Shown here in pieces: positions 15,747-22,735 of a stretch of 50,316 nt of DNA (its first letter is position 1; every line of letters begins with the position of its first letter). The notes below the pieces were generated by a model, which saw only the letters and a program-made list of their open reading frames with translations, ran no database searches and was not told the DNA's origin. The position numbers were made by a program, and so were the translations under genes. The stretch covers positions 1 to 50,316 of IMG/VR virus record IMGVR_UViG_3300032246_001342, one strand, 5' to 3'. The stretch comes from a virus.

Positions 15747-16475
15747 ATGGGAGCAAGCCAATCCAAAACCGGCGGGATCGTCCGCGCGACCACGTACCGG
15801 ATCACCGACAACAAAAGCAAACGCGGCCTCTATTTCGCGTACGGATCGAACCTTTGCCTTTCGCAAATGCTCGGTCACCGATGCCCGAAGGCGCAACCGC
15901 TGTTCAAAGCGCGGCTCAACAATTGGCGGCTCGCGTTTCGCGGATGCGCCGACGTGGAACGCGCGCCGGGCGAATCCGTGACGGGCGGCGTGTTCGAAAT
16001 CACGCCGGAATGTGAAGCGGCCCTCGACCGATACGAGGGATACCCGAACCTCTACACCAAAGCAACGGCGAAAATCAAACTCGCCGACGGGACGCCGCGA
16101 ACGATGATGTTCTATGTCATGACGCGCCAAGCGTACGAATCGGGTCCGAACGAATCGTATTTCGACACGATCCTCAAAGGTTACGCCGACTTCCAAATGT
16201 CGGACGCCGAATTCGACGCATTGCTCGCCGCCGCCGAACGCGCCGATTCATCGGAACAACGGTTTCGATTGGAAAATCCCCACATGGTCCGCAACAAGCG
16301 CGGTCGATATGAATCGCGTCCGTTCCTGACGGCGCGCGACCTCCAACGCGAAACCGTGAGGCCGTACACCGACAATCAACTCGAATTGTTCCTCACCGAG
16401 CACGGGATCGAACCGCGCGATTTCGAGGACGATCAATACCTTTCCGACCTTATTGGAACACTCGCCGATGAATAA
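15747..16475 (+). CDS. Gamma-glutamylcyclotransferase-like (AIG2/GGCT fold) protein
   Basis: A 242-residue protein. YFAYGSNL (29-36) is the substrate-binding loop of the GGCT/AIG2 fold, and DRYEGYP (94-100) holds the catalytic glutamate (E97). The first 120 residues after an N-terminal extension make the domain; a helical tail of about 100 residues is extra. These enzymes split gamma-glutamyl-amine bonds with formation of pyroglutamate. In phage genomes they recur beside amidoligases, as here (13031). The ATG at 15747 is 9 bases after the -10 box; an in-frame ATG at 15690 lies upstream of the promoter core and is unlikely. Confidence 0.85.
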   Translation: MGASQSKTGGIVRATTYRITDNKSKRGLYFAYGSNLCLSQMLGHRCPKAQPLFKARLNNWRLAFRGCADVERAPGESVTGGVFEITPECEAALDRYEGYPNLYTKATAKIKLADGTPRTMMFYVMTRQAYESGPNESYFDTILKGYADFQMSDAEFDALLAAAERADSSEQRFRLENPHMVRNKRGRYESRPFLTARDLQRETVRPYTDNQLELFLTEHGIEPRDFEDDQYLSDLIGTLADE

Positions 16476-16662
16476 TAACTCGAACCTCCGCCGCATCATG
16501 CGGGATCACCGATTGCGACGGCAGGACGTCGCCACGCTTACGGGTCGGTCGTTGAACGCCGTCGCGTCGTGGCTCCGGTCGCCGACGACGTCGGGATTCC
16601 GCAACATGCCCAAACACGCCCTCGAATTGCTGGAATCCAAAATCAAAGGAGGAACGGCATGA
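16468..16662 (+). CDS. Small helix-turn-helix (XRE-like) DNA-binding protein
   Basis: A 64-residue protein made almost wholly of an HTH unit: LRRIMRDHRLRRQDVATLTG then SLNAVASWLRS (residues about 6-37). The pattern fits Cro/CI-type DNA binders of minimal size. It overlaps the end of the cyclotransferase-like gene by 8 bases. A plausible candidate for the protein that binds one of the two operator families in this genome; that link is inference. Confidence 0.75.
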   Translation: MNNNSNLRRIMRDHRLRRQDVATLTGRSLNAVASWLRSPTTSGFRNMPKHALELLESKIKGGTA

Positions 16663-16862
16663 TCGGATCGACGATTTTGGTCCAACACCACGACGGGCGC
16701 ATCCTTTGCGGTCATTTCAACGACCGCGCCGTCCGCACGTCGCCACCATTGGACGACCGATATGTTGAACGGTTCCGACCGCTTGACGGGTTGGATTTGG
16801 ACAAATATCCGTTCCGGTCGGTCCTTTCCGACATTCGCCGACGGGAGGACAACGCCACATGA
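16659..16862 (+). CDS. Small protein of unknown function
   Basis: A 67-residue protein starting MIGSTILVQHHDGRILCG, with an N-terminal beta hairpin and charged C-terminus. ATGA overlaps on both sides place it in the same operon as the HTH protein. Function unknown. Confidence 0.65.
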   Translation: MIGSTILVQHHDGRILCGHFNDRAVRTSPPLDDRYVERFRPLDGLDLDKYPFRSVLSDIRRREDNAT

Positions 16863-17083
16863 TCACAGGCGAAGCCGTCGCCGAGTCGATCCGCCGGTTG
16901 CGGGATGAAACGTATCGGCTCACATGCGAGCAAGGCGTCGAAATCCATTTGCCGGACAATGCGTTCGACCAATTGGCCTTGTACGCCCGCGAATTCGGCG
17001 TCCATGTCACCGGGCGCGATGATCCTCGAATGACCTTCGAGGGTGTCGCCGTGTGGCGCAAGGGATCGTACGGTTTACGATAG
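16859..17083 (+). CDS. Small protein of unknown function
   Basis: A 74-residue protein, helix first (GEAVAESIRRLRDETYRL), then strands (FGVHVTGRDDPRMTF). Its last codons run into the TTAC repeat cluster, whose first box forms part of the coding end. No family recognised. Confidence 0.65.
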   Translation: MITGEAVAESIRRLRDETYRLTCEQGVEIHLPDNAFDQLALYAREFGVHVTGRDDPRMTFEGVAVWRKGSYGLR

Positions 17084-17118
17084 GCTTACCGTAAGAAATC
17101 CCGATCTTACGGTAAGCC
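17075..17118. repeat. TTACGGTAA-type inverted repeat cluster, copy 2
   Basis: Boxes TTACGATA (17075-17082), TTACCGTAA (17086-17094) and TTACGGTAA (17107-17115). The last two extend to a perfect 13-bp inverted repeat (17083-17095 with 17106-17118) around a 10-base loop. Same layout as 10467-10507, again just upstream of an operator-type promoter (17125-17153). Confidence 0.85.
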
Positions 17119-17124
17119 GGGAGG

Positions 17125-17153
17125 TTGCCTTTCGATTGGCGACCATGTACAAT
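17125..17153 (+). promoter_or_regulatory. Promoter with full palindromic operator
   Basis: TTGCCT (17125-17130), 17 bases, TACAAT (17148-17153) inside CATGTACAATGTACACATG. The next ATG comes only 6 bases after the -10 box, so the transcript must be leaderless. Confidence 0.85.
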
Positions 17154-17159
17154 GTACAC

Positions 17160-17348
17160 ATGCAACGAATCGCGACGTTTGAAATCATCAACACCAAGCC
17201 GGGCAAGGAATCGTTTTACGAGCGGTTCACCATCCGATACGACACGATGTTTCCGCCGCTTTCCGTTGCCCGATCCGAAGCCGAACGGATCATGTGCAAC
17301 ACCGGGCGACGGTTTACCAAAACCATGATCGTTCGCGTGTGTGAATGA
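17160..17348 (+). CDS. Small protein of unknown function from a leaderless start
   Basis: A 62-residue basic protein starting MQRIATFEIINTKPGKES, 6 bases behind the -10 box. A beta strand opening then helix (SVARSEAERIMCNTG). No room for a ribosome-binding site. Function unknown. Confidence 0.68.
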   Translation: MQRIATFEIINTKPGKESFYERFTIRYDTMFPPLSVARSEAERIMCNTGRRFTKTMIVRVCE

Positions 17349-17371
17349 ATTCGGCGCAAGGAAGACCAACC

Positions 17372-17674
17372 ATGAATGGAATCAAACCAACCACCGCCAA
17401 GCGCGGATTTTTCGCCAACCTCGTCGCCCTCGTCGAACGACGCCGGTATCTCGACTCCGTCCGCGAATTGCGGCAGAACGTCCGGCCCGGCGACCGGGTG
17501 ACGTACATTTCCGAAGACGGTCGCCAATGCGACGGGATGATCCTCGATGCCCGGTATTACGGAAGCGGATCGGTTGAAGGAATGTTCCTTGCCGATGATT
17601 CGAGCACAATGGGTTGGAAACCATCGTCGTCGTTTTTGCCGATCCGTGATATGATCAACGCAACCGCGCGATAA
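17372..17674 (+). CDS. Small SH3/KOW-like protein of unknown function
   Basis: A 100-residue protein. After a basic N-terminal helix, the segment VRPGDRVTYISEDGRQCDGM looks like the opening strands of a small SH3-like barrel. The ATG at 17372 has AGGA about 9 bases upstream; an in-frame ATG at 17345 overlapping the previous stop is an alternative (109 residues). A terminator follows. Confidence 0.65.
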   Translation: MNGIKPTTAKRGFFANLVALVERRRYLDSVRELRQNVRPGDRVTYISEDGRQCDGMILDARYYGSGSVEGMFLADDSSTMGWKPSSSFLPIRDMINATAR

Positions 17675-17705
17675 GACGCGGGCGACGGAATTCCTCCCTC
17701 TCCTT

Positions 17706-17736
17706 GCCGGGCGCGCCAAGACGCCCGGCCTTTTTT
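17706..17736 (+). terminator. Rho-independent terminator of the plus-strand operon
   Basis: GCCGGGCG (17706-17713), 8-base loop, CGCCCGGC (17722-17729), then CTTTTTT. It lies between convergent genes; the minus side lacks a T run, so it acts mainly on the plus strand. Confidence 0.9.
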
Positions 17737-18409
17737 ATGCCCGCACGAGATGGAAGAATTCTTCACGGGCGGCGGGTTCATCACGAAACGCGCCGCGAAG
17801 GTCCGATGTGACCATCACGGAATTTTGCTTCCCGACGCCGCGCATCCGAATACAAAAATGCTCGGCTTCGATCATCACGGCGACGCCACGCGGTTCGAGG
17901 TGCGTTTCGATGGCGTCGGCAATTTGAGCGGTCAACCGCTCTTGGACTTGGAGCCGCCGGGCGAACACTTCGACCACGCGAGCGAGTTTCGAAATGCCGA
18001 CGACGCGGTTCCCGTTTGGGATGTATGCCACATGGACGCGCCCGACGAACGGCAACATGTGATGTTCGCAAAGCGAATAAAGCTCGATGTCTCGAAGGAG
18101 CACGATCCCGTCGTATGCCGTGGCGTCTTCGCCATCCGAATCGAATTGGCGAGCAAGGTGAACCGCCGGGTCGTCGTTGTAACCGGCGAGCAAATCCCGG
18201 TATGCCTTCGCGACCCGCATCGGCGTCTCGTGCGTTCCTGAATGACGGAACAAACCGAGCCGTTCCATAACGAGATCGACGGCGTCGGCGATTCCGCTCG
18301 TGTCGGCGGCGATTTTGGCCTCCGTGCCCTTTTGCGCGGGTTTCGGGTGTTCCGAGTCGTATTCGCTGGGAAACGCCGGGCGGAGGTCCTTGGAGGCGTC
18401 AAAATCCAC
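17735..18409 (-). CDS. folE: GTP cyclohydrolase I (first step to preQ0)
   Basis: A 224-residue enzyme converting GTP to dihydroneopterin triphosphate, the precursor used by QueD. Diagnostic residues: [11 protein letters not shown] (60-70), the zinc ligands C114 and H117 in [13 protein letters not shown]186 in [12 protein letters not shown], and [11 protein letters not shown] (137-147). No ATG exists in the right place; GTG at 18409 has GGGAGGTGA 8 bases upstream and overlaps the QueE stop by 11 bases. The N-terminal 40 residues are a phage-specific extension. Last gene of the deazaguanine operon. Confidence 0.95.
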   Translation of the reverse strand: MDFDASKDLRPAFPSEYDSEHPKPAQKGTEAKIAADTSGIADAVDLVMERLGLFRHSGTHETPMRVAKAYRDLLAGYNDDPAVHLARQFDSDGEDATAYDGIVLLRDIELYSLCEHHMLPFVGRVHVAYIPNGNRVVGISKLARVVEVFARRLQVQERLTAQIADAIETHLEPRGVAVMIEAEHFCIRMRGVGKQNSVMVTSDLRGAFRDEPAAREEFFHLVRA

Positions 18410-19133
18410 GGCTCGCGTCACCTCCCAATGGAATCCGCCGAAGGTCGGCGTTTGGGTCCATCCGATCAACGCCGTACAATTTATGAAGTTGCCAACCCGC
18501 GCGAACTTCTTGGAGAAGCGGCGGCGATTGAACCGCCTCGCAAATTGCGCGCAACACTTCCGGGTCGTCCCGCTTGGACCATTCGGGATGGAGCCACACA
18601 ACCGAATCGGGACGGCGCGGTCGATTCATCAAACACGCCGCCGAAGCGACAAGCGATTCGCGCGATTCGACTATGAATTTGAATTCGTCGGCGAGGGCGA
18701 TGGATTGGTCGAGCGGATGCGCCGCGAACGGTTTGGGCGACAACGTGATCCAATCCCAATCGCCCGTGATCGGTCGGTGTCCGGCGGTTTCGAGGTGCGT
18801 GGCAAACCCACGCGCGCGAAGCGCGGTCGTCAATTCGCCAAGGTCGTACATGGTTGGCTCGCCGCCAGTCACAACGACAAACGGCAACGGTGATTCAATC
18901 GGGAGGTTTCTCCGAGCGTCGCCGACGTTCAACCAAACCAAATCGGCGATTTGTTCGCCGGTCACGCGCGGGTGTTGCGTTTTGAATTTTGGATGCCATG
19001 TACCCGCCGAATCACACCACGGACATGATTGGTCGCATCCGTGAAGCCGGACAAAATACGCCGCCCGTCCCATGTGGACGCCTTCGCCTTGAAACGCCCG
19101 GAAATGCTCATTCAGGACATATTGCCCGTTCAT
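18399..19133 (-). CDS. queE: 7-carboxy-7-deazaguanine synthase (radical SAM)
   Basis: A 244-residue radical SAM enzyme that contracts carboxytetrahydropterin to CDG. The iron-sulfur motif is C33-x3-C37-x2-C40 ([10 protein letters not shown]), preceded by [12 protein letters not shown], the family hallmark. TGGEP (SAM binding) follows at about residue 97. The ATG at 19133 overlaps the QueD stop (ATGA); the longer upstream frame lacks family features. Confidence 0.95.
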   Translation of the reverse strand: MNGQYVLNEHFRAFQGEGVHMGRAAYFVRLHGCDQSCPWCDSAGTWHPKFKTQHPRVTGEQIADLVWLNVGDARRNLPIESPLPFVVVTGGEPTMYDLGELTTALRARGFATHLETAGHRPITGDWDWITLSPKPFAAHPLDQSIALADEFKFIVESRESLVASAACLMNRPRRPDSVVWLHPEWSKRDDPEVLRAICEAVQSPPLLQEVRAGWQLHKLYGVDRMDPNADLRRIPLGGDASRGF

Positions 19134-19585
19134 GCTCGGAGTTCCACCCACGACGTTTCGGTTTCGACCACACGGAGCCGCACGAGTGACACATGAGCCG
19201 GGAGCCGTGGTTCGATGTCCGCCCACAAAATCGCCGCGATGTTCTCGGTTGTTGGTCGAACACCAAGGACCACGACCCGCGATTCGTTTCGGATTTCATC
19301 CCGAACCGGAATGTTCATGTCGTCCCGGTGAAGGTATGCCATCGTTTCGTGCTCGACAATGAACGCATGGTCGAACCGGTCGATGACGGGTTGGACGCAT
19401 GTTTTCAATCGGGTGAGGTCCATCACCATCCCGGCTTCTTGCCCATTGGCGACGAGCGCGCCAGCGGCGACCGAAACTTCGACCTTGTACGAATGCCCGT
19501 GAACATGTCCACAAAGGCCGTCGTACCCTTCGAGATAATGAGCGGCCTCGAAAGTGAACCGCTTGGTGATTTCAAGATTTGGCAT
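19130..19585 (-). CDS. queD: 6-carboxytetrahydropterin synthase
   Basis: A 151-residue protein of the PTPS/QueD family. FEAAH (12-16) supplies the first zinc histidine, and CGHVHGHSY (25-33) the other two plus the catalytic Cys25. A DHAF segment and a PTTENIA helix lie further on, as expected. It turns dihydroneopterin triphosphate into CPH4, the QueE substrate. Starts 15 bases after the QueC stop, the only real gap inside this operon. Confidence 0.94.
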   Translation of the reverse strand: MPNLEITKRFTFEAAHYLEGYDGLCGHVHGHSYKVEVSVAAGALVANGQEAGMVMDLTRLKTCVQPVIDRFDHAFIVEHETMAYLHRDDMNIPVRDEIRNESRVVVLGVRPTTENIAAILWADIEPRLPAHVSLVRLRVVETETSWVELRA

Positions 19586-19600
19586 GGTTGATTGTTAGGT

Positions 19601-20302
19601 TTACGAACGAATGGTCGCGAGGACGGTGTCGAGGTCGGGCGCGGTTGGCGCATATTCCGTTGGGTCGTCGATTTCGGCGTCTCGAAAAGCTTCACGCCGT
19701 TCGATGCACGTCCCACACGCGCCACAATGAACGTCGCCGCCGAGGTAACAAGACCATGTCATTTCAAGCGGCGCGCCGTTCCATGCGCCCATTTTGACGA
19801 TCTGCGCTTTCGTTAGGGAAACGAACGGTCGTTCGAGGTTGATCGGTCGGTCGTCCGCGCGCCGCAACGCTTGGTCGAGTGCGATGGAAAAATCTTCCCG
19901 ACAATCGGGATAAATGGCTCGGTCGCCCGAATGCGCGCCGTAAATGACCGAACCGCCGCCGTGGGCGAGGCAGATCGCCGCCGCCGCCGAAATCATGAGC
20001 ATGTTCCGGTTTGGGACGATGGTCGCTTTCATGGACGGATCGGCGTAATGCCCGAACGGAACATCGACGTCCGGGTCGGTTTGCGATGATCCCGGAAGGT
20101 GCGACGCCATTCCCGACATGTCGATCACGTCATGAGGAACGCCAGCGATCCGGGCGATTTCGCTCGCGGCTTCAAGTTCCCGGCGACCGTGTCGTTGCCC
20201 GTAATTGATCGACACGGCGCGGAGCGGTCGTTCACGCTCCAAAAGCCGATAAAGTAGGACGGTCGAATCGAGTCCGCCCGAAAAAATACAAACGTTGATC
20301 AT
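19601..20302 (-). CDS. queC: 7-cyano-7-deazaguanine (preQ0) synthase
   Basis: A 233-residue ATP-dependent enzyme converting CDG to preQ0. The PP-loop SGGLDS (8-13) and the C-terminal zinc site C185, C193, C196, C199 (in CYLGGDVHCGACGTC) are complete. No amidotransferase (Gat) domain is fused to it, so there is no sign of the archaeosine-type G+ product. The ATG at 20302 overlaps the DpdA stop (ATGA). Confidence 0.95.
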   Translation of the reverse strand: MINVCIFSGGLDSTVLLYRLLERERPLRAVSINYGQRHGRRELEAASEIARIAGVPHDVIDMSGMASHLPGSSQTDPDVDVPFGHYADPSMKATIVPNRNMLMISAAAAICLAHGGGSVIYGAHSGDRAIYPDCREDFSIALDQALRRADDRPINLERPFVSLTKAQIVKMGAWNGAPLEMTWSCYLGGDVHCGACGTCIERREAFRDAEIDDPTEYAPTAPDLDTVLATIRS

Positions 20303-21120
20303 CGTCGTTTTGTTCCTTCCAATTGCCACGCCTGTTCGACCCAATCAAGGTCGTTCATCGAACCACACGCGGCGTAAACGTGCGAACCGAATGTCCGTTC
20401 GGCGTCGGTCGAAAATCGAATAATGGAACGCGCGCCGAGGACGCCCATGTCGCGCCGCCAAAAATCTTCGGTCCGCATTTTGGCGCGGGTGACGCCGTAC
20501 GATTCGAGCGTTTTCCATGTGTCGGCGTTGATTTTGCCCGCCTTCCACATGCCTTTGTGAATGCCGTTTCGACGTCCACGCCCGGCGTACAACATCACTT
20601 GAAGGCCGCGTGTCCCAAACATCCAATTCGTCGAATCGCACGAATACGGCTTGGTCGCCGCGATGGTCGGCGGCGACACATGTCCGAGTAAATGCGCTTT
20701 TCTCCCGTGGACCTTGCCCATGAACCATTTGCAAAATCCGGCCTTGTCTTGTGATCCGCCGAGGCCACCAACCGCGACAACGTCGGCGAGGCCGAACAAA
20801 TCGTCGATGTCGGTTTCTGGCATTCCGCGTTGGAACACCGCAATCGGTTTGAGGCCCGAATCGACCATCGCGCGAAGGTTGTCGATGGTTGCGGCGCGGT
20901 CGCCGACCACGTCCAATTGGAAATAACCGGTCGGCTCGAATGGCAACGCGCGAAGGAACGCGATGTATTCGTCGAGGCGGATCGGTTTCCCAGCGTTCCA
21001 CGCGCTGAACGCGCCGGAGTCGATGTAAACGTTCGCGCCGCGCTCGCGCATGTCGGCGAGTTTCGCGACGATGGTCGCCGAGGCGTACGGGAAGGCGACG
21101 AGGACGTTTACGCCGATCAT
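20299..21120 (-). CDS. dpdA: DpdA-like DNA guanine transglycosylase
   Basis: A 273-residue TIM-barrel protein related to tRNA-guanine transglycosylase. IDSGAFSAW (33-41) corresponds to the base-binding DSGGFQ of TGT, VGGLGG (117-122) to the phosphate/substrate glycine loop, and D162 in SCDSTNW to the catalytic nucleophile. The TGT zinc site and tRNA-binding C-terminus are missing, as in phage DpdA proteins that act on DNA. Directly upstream of queC-D-E-folE with ATGA overlaps, it should exchange guanine in phage DNA for preQ0 or a relative, masking DNA from host restriction. A shorter paralogue is at 7701-8303. Confidence 0.87.
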   Translation of the reverse strand: MIGVNVLVAFPYASATIVAKLADMRERGANVYIDSGAFSAWNAGKPIRLDEYIAFLRALPFEPTGYFQLDVVGDRAATIDNLRAMVDSGLKPIAVFQRGMPETDIDDLFGLADVVAVGGLGGSQDKAGFCKWFMGKVHGRKAHLLGHVSPPTIAATKPYSCDSTNWMFGTRGLQVMLYAGRGRRNGIHKGMWKAGKINADTWKTLESYGVTRAKMRTEDFWRRDMGVLGARSIIRFSTDAERTFGSHVYAACGSMNDLDWVEQAWQLEGTKRR

Positions 21121-21689
21121 TCGATGGTCACTCCGTCGAACGATTCCACGGCGGCGGCGATGGCGGTTTTCACGTCCCCAATGATGGACCTCGGAGCATG
21201 GACGACAACCCGTTCGATTGCATCCGAACCGTTTTCGCGTTTTTGGTGTCCACGGTTCACGACGTCTTCGTCCCATTCACCGGCAAGCGACGCGAGGATT
21301 TCATCGGCTTCGGTCGATCCGTACCCGGTACCGGTGAGGCCGAGTTCCGTTTGAACCAATTCCGCGAGGATTGCGCCGAGCGATTGTTCGTCGTAATCGG
21401 CAAGGTCCGACGTTTTGTTGTCGGCGAGGATGATCCGTTTGGCCTCTTCGTCGGACACATCGACCCAAAGGACCGGGATTTCGTCCGCTTGCTCTTGGAT
21501 CGCCGCCAAATACCGATGGTTGCCCGCGAGAATGTAGTTGGTCGATTGTTGAACAACAACCGCGCCGTAAAACCCGTTTGTTTTGACTGATTCGGCGATG
21601 ACGGCAACATTTCCGCGCCGTGGGTTGAGCGGGTGCGTGTGGAGCGTCGCCACTGGCACCATTTCAAATGCTTGGTTAATCACGCGCAT
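21117..21689 (-). CDS. ParB-like nuclease-domain protein, first clear gene of the deazaguanine operon
   Basis: A 190-residue protein. VATLHTHPLNPRRG (about 12-25) and YILAGNHRYLAAIQ (about 52-65, the GxHR signature) define a ParB N-terminal domain; VLWVDVSDEEAKRIILADNK follows as usual. Such domains bind or hydrolyse CTP and can bind or nick DNA. ParB-fold proteins (DpdB, DndB) also occur in bacterial DNA-modification islands, so a role in choosing or marking sites for DpdA is possible but inferred. Confidence 0.83.
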   Translation of the reverse strand: MRVINQAFEMVPVATLHTHPLNPRRGNVAVIAESVKTNGFYGAVVVQQSTNYILAGNHRYLAAIQEQADEIPVLWVDVSDEEAKRIILADNKTSDLADYDEQSLGAILAELVQTELGLTGTGYGSTEADEILASLAGEWDEDVVNRGHQKRENGSDAIERVVVHAPRSIIGDVKTAIAAAVESFDGVTIE

Positions 21690-21754
21690 TTGGCGCGTCC
21701 TACCGGAGCGATACGGTTTTTGGTGCTCCGGGTTTGCGGGTGTTTGCGGTTCAT
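21680..21754 (-). CDS. Possible leader peptide before the ParB-like gene
   Basis: A 24-residue basic frame (starting MNRKHPQTRSTKN) that begins just after the 21756-21787 hairpin and ends in a TGA lying inside the first codons of the ParB-like gene. It lacks a clear ribosome-binding site. It may be a translated leader that couples translation or chance; low confidence. Confidence 0.3.
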   Translation of the reverse strand: MNRKHPQTRSTKNRIAPVGRAKCA

Positions 21755-21755
21755 G

Positions 21756-21787
21756 TCCGGGAGCAAGTGTACACGGATGCTCCCGGA
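21756..21787. promoter_or_regulatory. Stem-loop with GTGTACAC loop upstream of the deazaguanine operon
   Basis: A perfect 10-bp inverted repeat (TCCGGGAGCA with TGCTCCCGGA) encloses a 12-base loop that contains the palindrome GTGTACAC (21767-21774), the flank of the phage-wide operator. It could be an operator, an mRNA leader structure or an attenuator. No T run follows, so a simple terminator is unlikely. Confidence 0.6.
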
Positions 21788-21806
21788 TGTTGTGATCAAC
21801 CCGGCG

Positions 21807-22070
21807 TCAATCCTTGACGCGGAGGAACAAATTCCCGTCGATCTTGACGTCCGTTTTGACGAACAAAAAGCGGATCGGGAGTTTTGCTTTGACCGGGATG
21901 TCGGCTTCGCCGTCGCCGGGTTTGGCGTCGTTCATGTCGAAGTATGCGGAAAGGACCCGCGCGGCGTCTGCCACGTTGTCGGGAACCTCGACGTCTACCG
22001 GAGTGACTCGGATTTCGGGCGTGGGATCGCCGCCCGTGTTGATTTCGATCCCGATTTGGAGTTTTGCCAT
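21807..22070 (-). CDS. Small acidic protein of unknown function
   Basis: An 87-residue protein starting MAKLQIGIEINTGGDP, mostly beta with an acidic centre, ending LFLRVKD. It precedes the leader and ParB-like genes on the same strand. CACAAT lies 8 bases before the ATG and might be a -10 box. Function unknown. Confidence 0.62.
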   Translation of the reverse strand: MAKLQIGIEINTGGDPTPEIRVTPVDVEVPDNVADAARVLSAYFDMNDAKPGDGEADIPVKAKLPIRFLFVKTDVKIDGNLFLRVKD

Positions 22071-22107
22071 ATCGTCCAATTGTGGCCCGCAACCACGCCC
22101 GGACCCG

Positions 22108-22136
22108 TTGTCTTTGGTTGCCAATCGGTGTACAAT
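22108..22136 (+). promoter_or_regulatory. Promoter with full palindromic operator
   Basis: TTGTCT (22108-22113), 17 bases, TACAAT (22131-22136) in the complete GTGTACAATGTACAC palindrome; ATG after 9 bases. Confidence 0.87.
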
Positions 22137-22145
22137 GTACACGAC

Positions 22146-22397
22146 ATGAACGCAACCATCGACCTTCGCGCCATCCGGTCGGCGACCGACCTCGCGGCGG
22201 CTTTACATCCGGCAAACCCAAAAGTTCGGTTTGCCCGCAACCAAAACGACAACGCTCTCGCCCAATGGGACAACGGAGCATGGCGCGGCCTTTTTGCCAA
22301 ATTGATCGGCGACCTTGGTTGGTCCGCATATCCCGACGTCGCCGTGAACGGTCAACCAATGGTCGCCGAATGGATCGAAATCGAGGTGCAACCATGA
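22146..22397 (+). CDS. Small protein of unknown function from a leaderless start
   Basis: An 83-residue protein starting MNATIDLRAIRSATDL. The ATG is 9 bases downstream of the operator promoter. Mixed helix and strand with a tryptophan-rich middle (ALAQWDNGAWRGLF). Stop overlaps the next ATG. No family recognised. Confidence 0.68.
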   Translation: MNATIDLRAIRSATDLAAALHPANPKVRFARNQNDNALAQWDNGAWRGLFAKLIGDLGWSAYPDVAVNGQPMVAEWIEIEVQP

Positions 22398-22687
22398 ACA
22401 AATCAACATCACGCGGGATCGTCGGTTTGTTCCGGGCGTCGTGCGATGCCCTCGAAGCCGCTTTGCGCGGTGTCGATGGCGGGATTGCATTCAACGGGTA
22501 TTCGTGGGTCGGCGGTTCGATGCCCGAAGTTCAAGACGTGGACGTATGCGTCGTTCGATTGGTGAAGACGGGCGACGGGCGCATCACCGGAACCATTTCC
22601 GATGTTTTGTCGCATGATGAAGCGACCGAAATCCGCCAACAATTGAACGGTCACGCCGGAACCCACGGTGTCGATTTGTCCTTCTGA
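22394..22687 (+). CDS. Small protein of unknown function
   Basis: A 97-residue protein with an early helix (LFRASCDALEAALRG) and acidic middle. Coupled to the preceding gene by ATGA. It ends just before a stem-loop separating it from the convergent holin gene. Function unknown. Confidence 0.65.
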   Translation: MNKSTSRGIVGLFRASCDALEAALRGVDGGIAFNGYSWVGGSMPEVQDVDVCVVRLVKTGDGRITGTISDVLSHDEATEIRQQLNGHAGTHGVDLSF

Positions 22688-22694
22688 CGCAACA

Positions 22695-22727
22695 ACGCCC
22701 GGCGTACCATCCAAGGTTGCCGGGCGT
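22695..22727. terminator. Candidate terminator between convergent genes
   Basis: ACGCCCGGC (22695-22703) pairs with GCCGGGCGT (22719-22727) around 15 bases. Neither side has a strong T run (GATCTGTC on plus, TGTTGC on minus), so it is a weak terminator at best, but its stem is the same as in other terminators of this genome. Confidence 0.55.
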
Positions 22728-22735
22728 CGATCTGT

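Noticed and set aside
19601-20302. Gat-QueC fusion giving archaeosine-type G+ in DNA
   Set aside because: QueC is of normal length with no amidotransferase domain, and no separate candidate was seen.
20299-21120. tRNA-modifying TGT (queuine pathway) instead of DNA-modifying DpdA
   Set aside because: The protein lacks the zinc site and tRNA-binding end of TGT and matches the short phage form. Not fully excluded without nucleoside analysis.
21756-21787. Rho-independent terminator
   Set aside because: The stem is strong but neither strand has a T run behind it, and the loop contains the operator-like palindrome.
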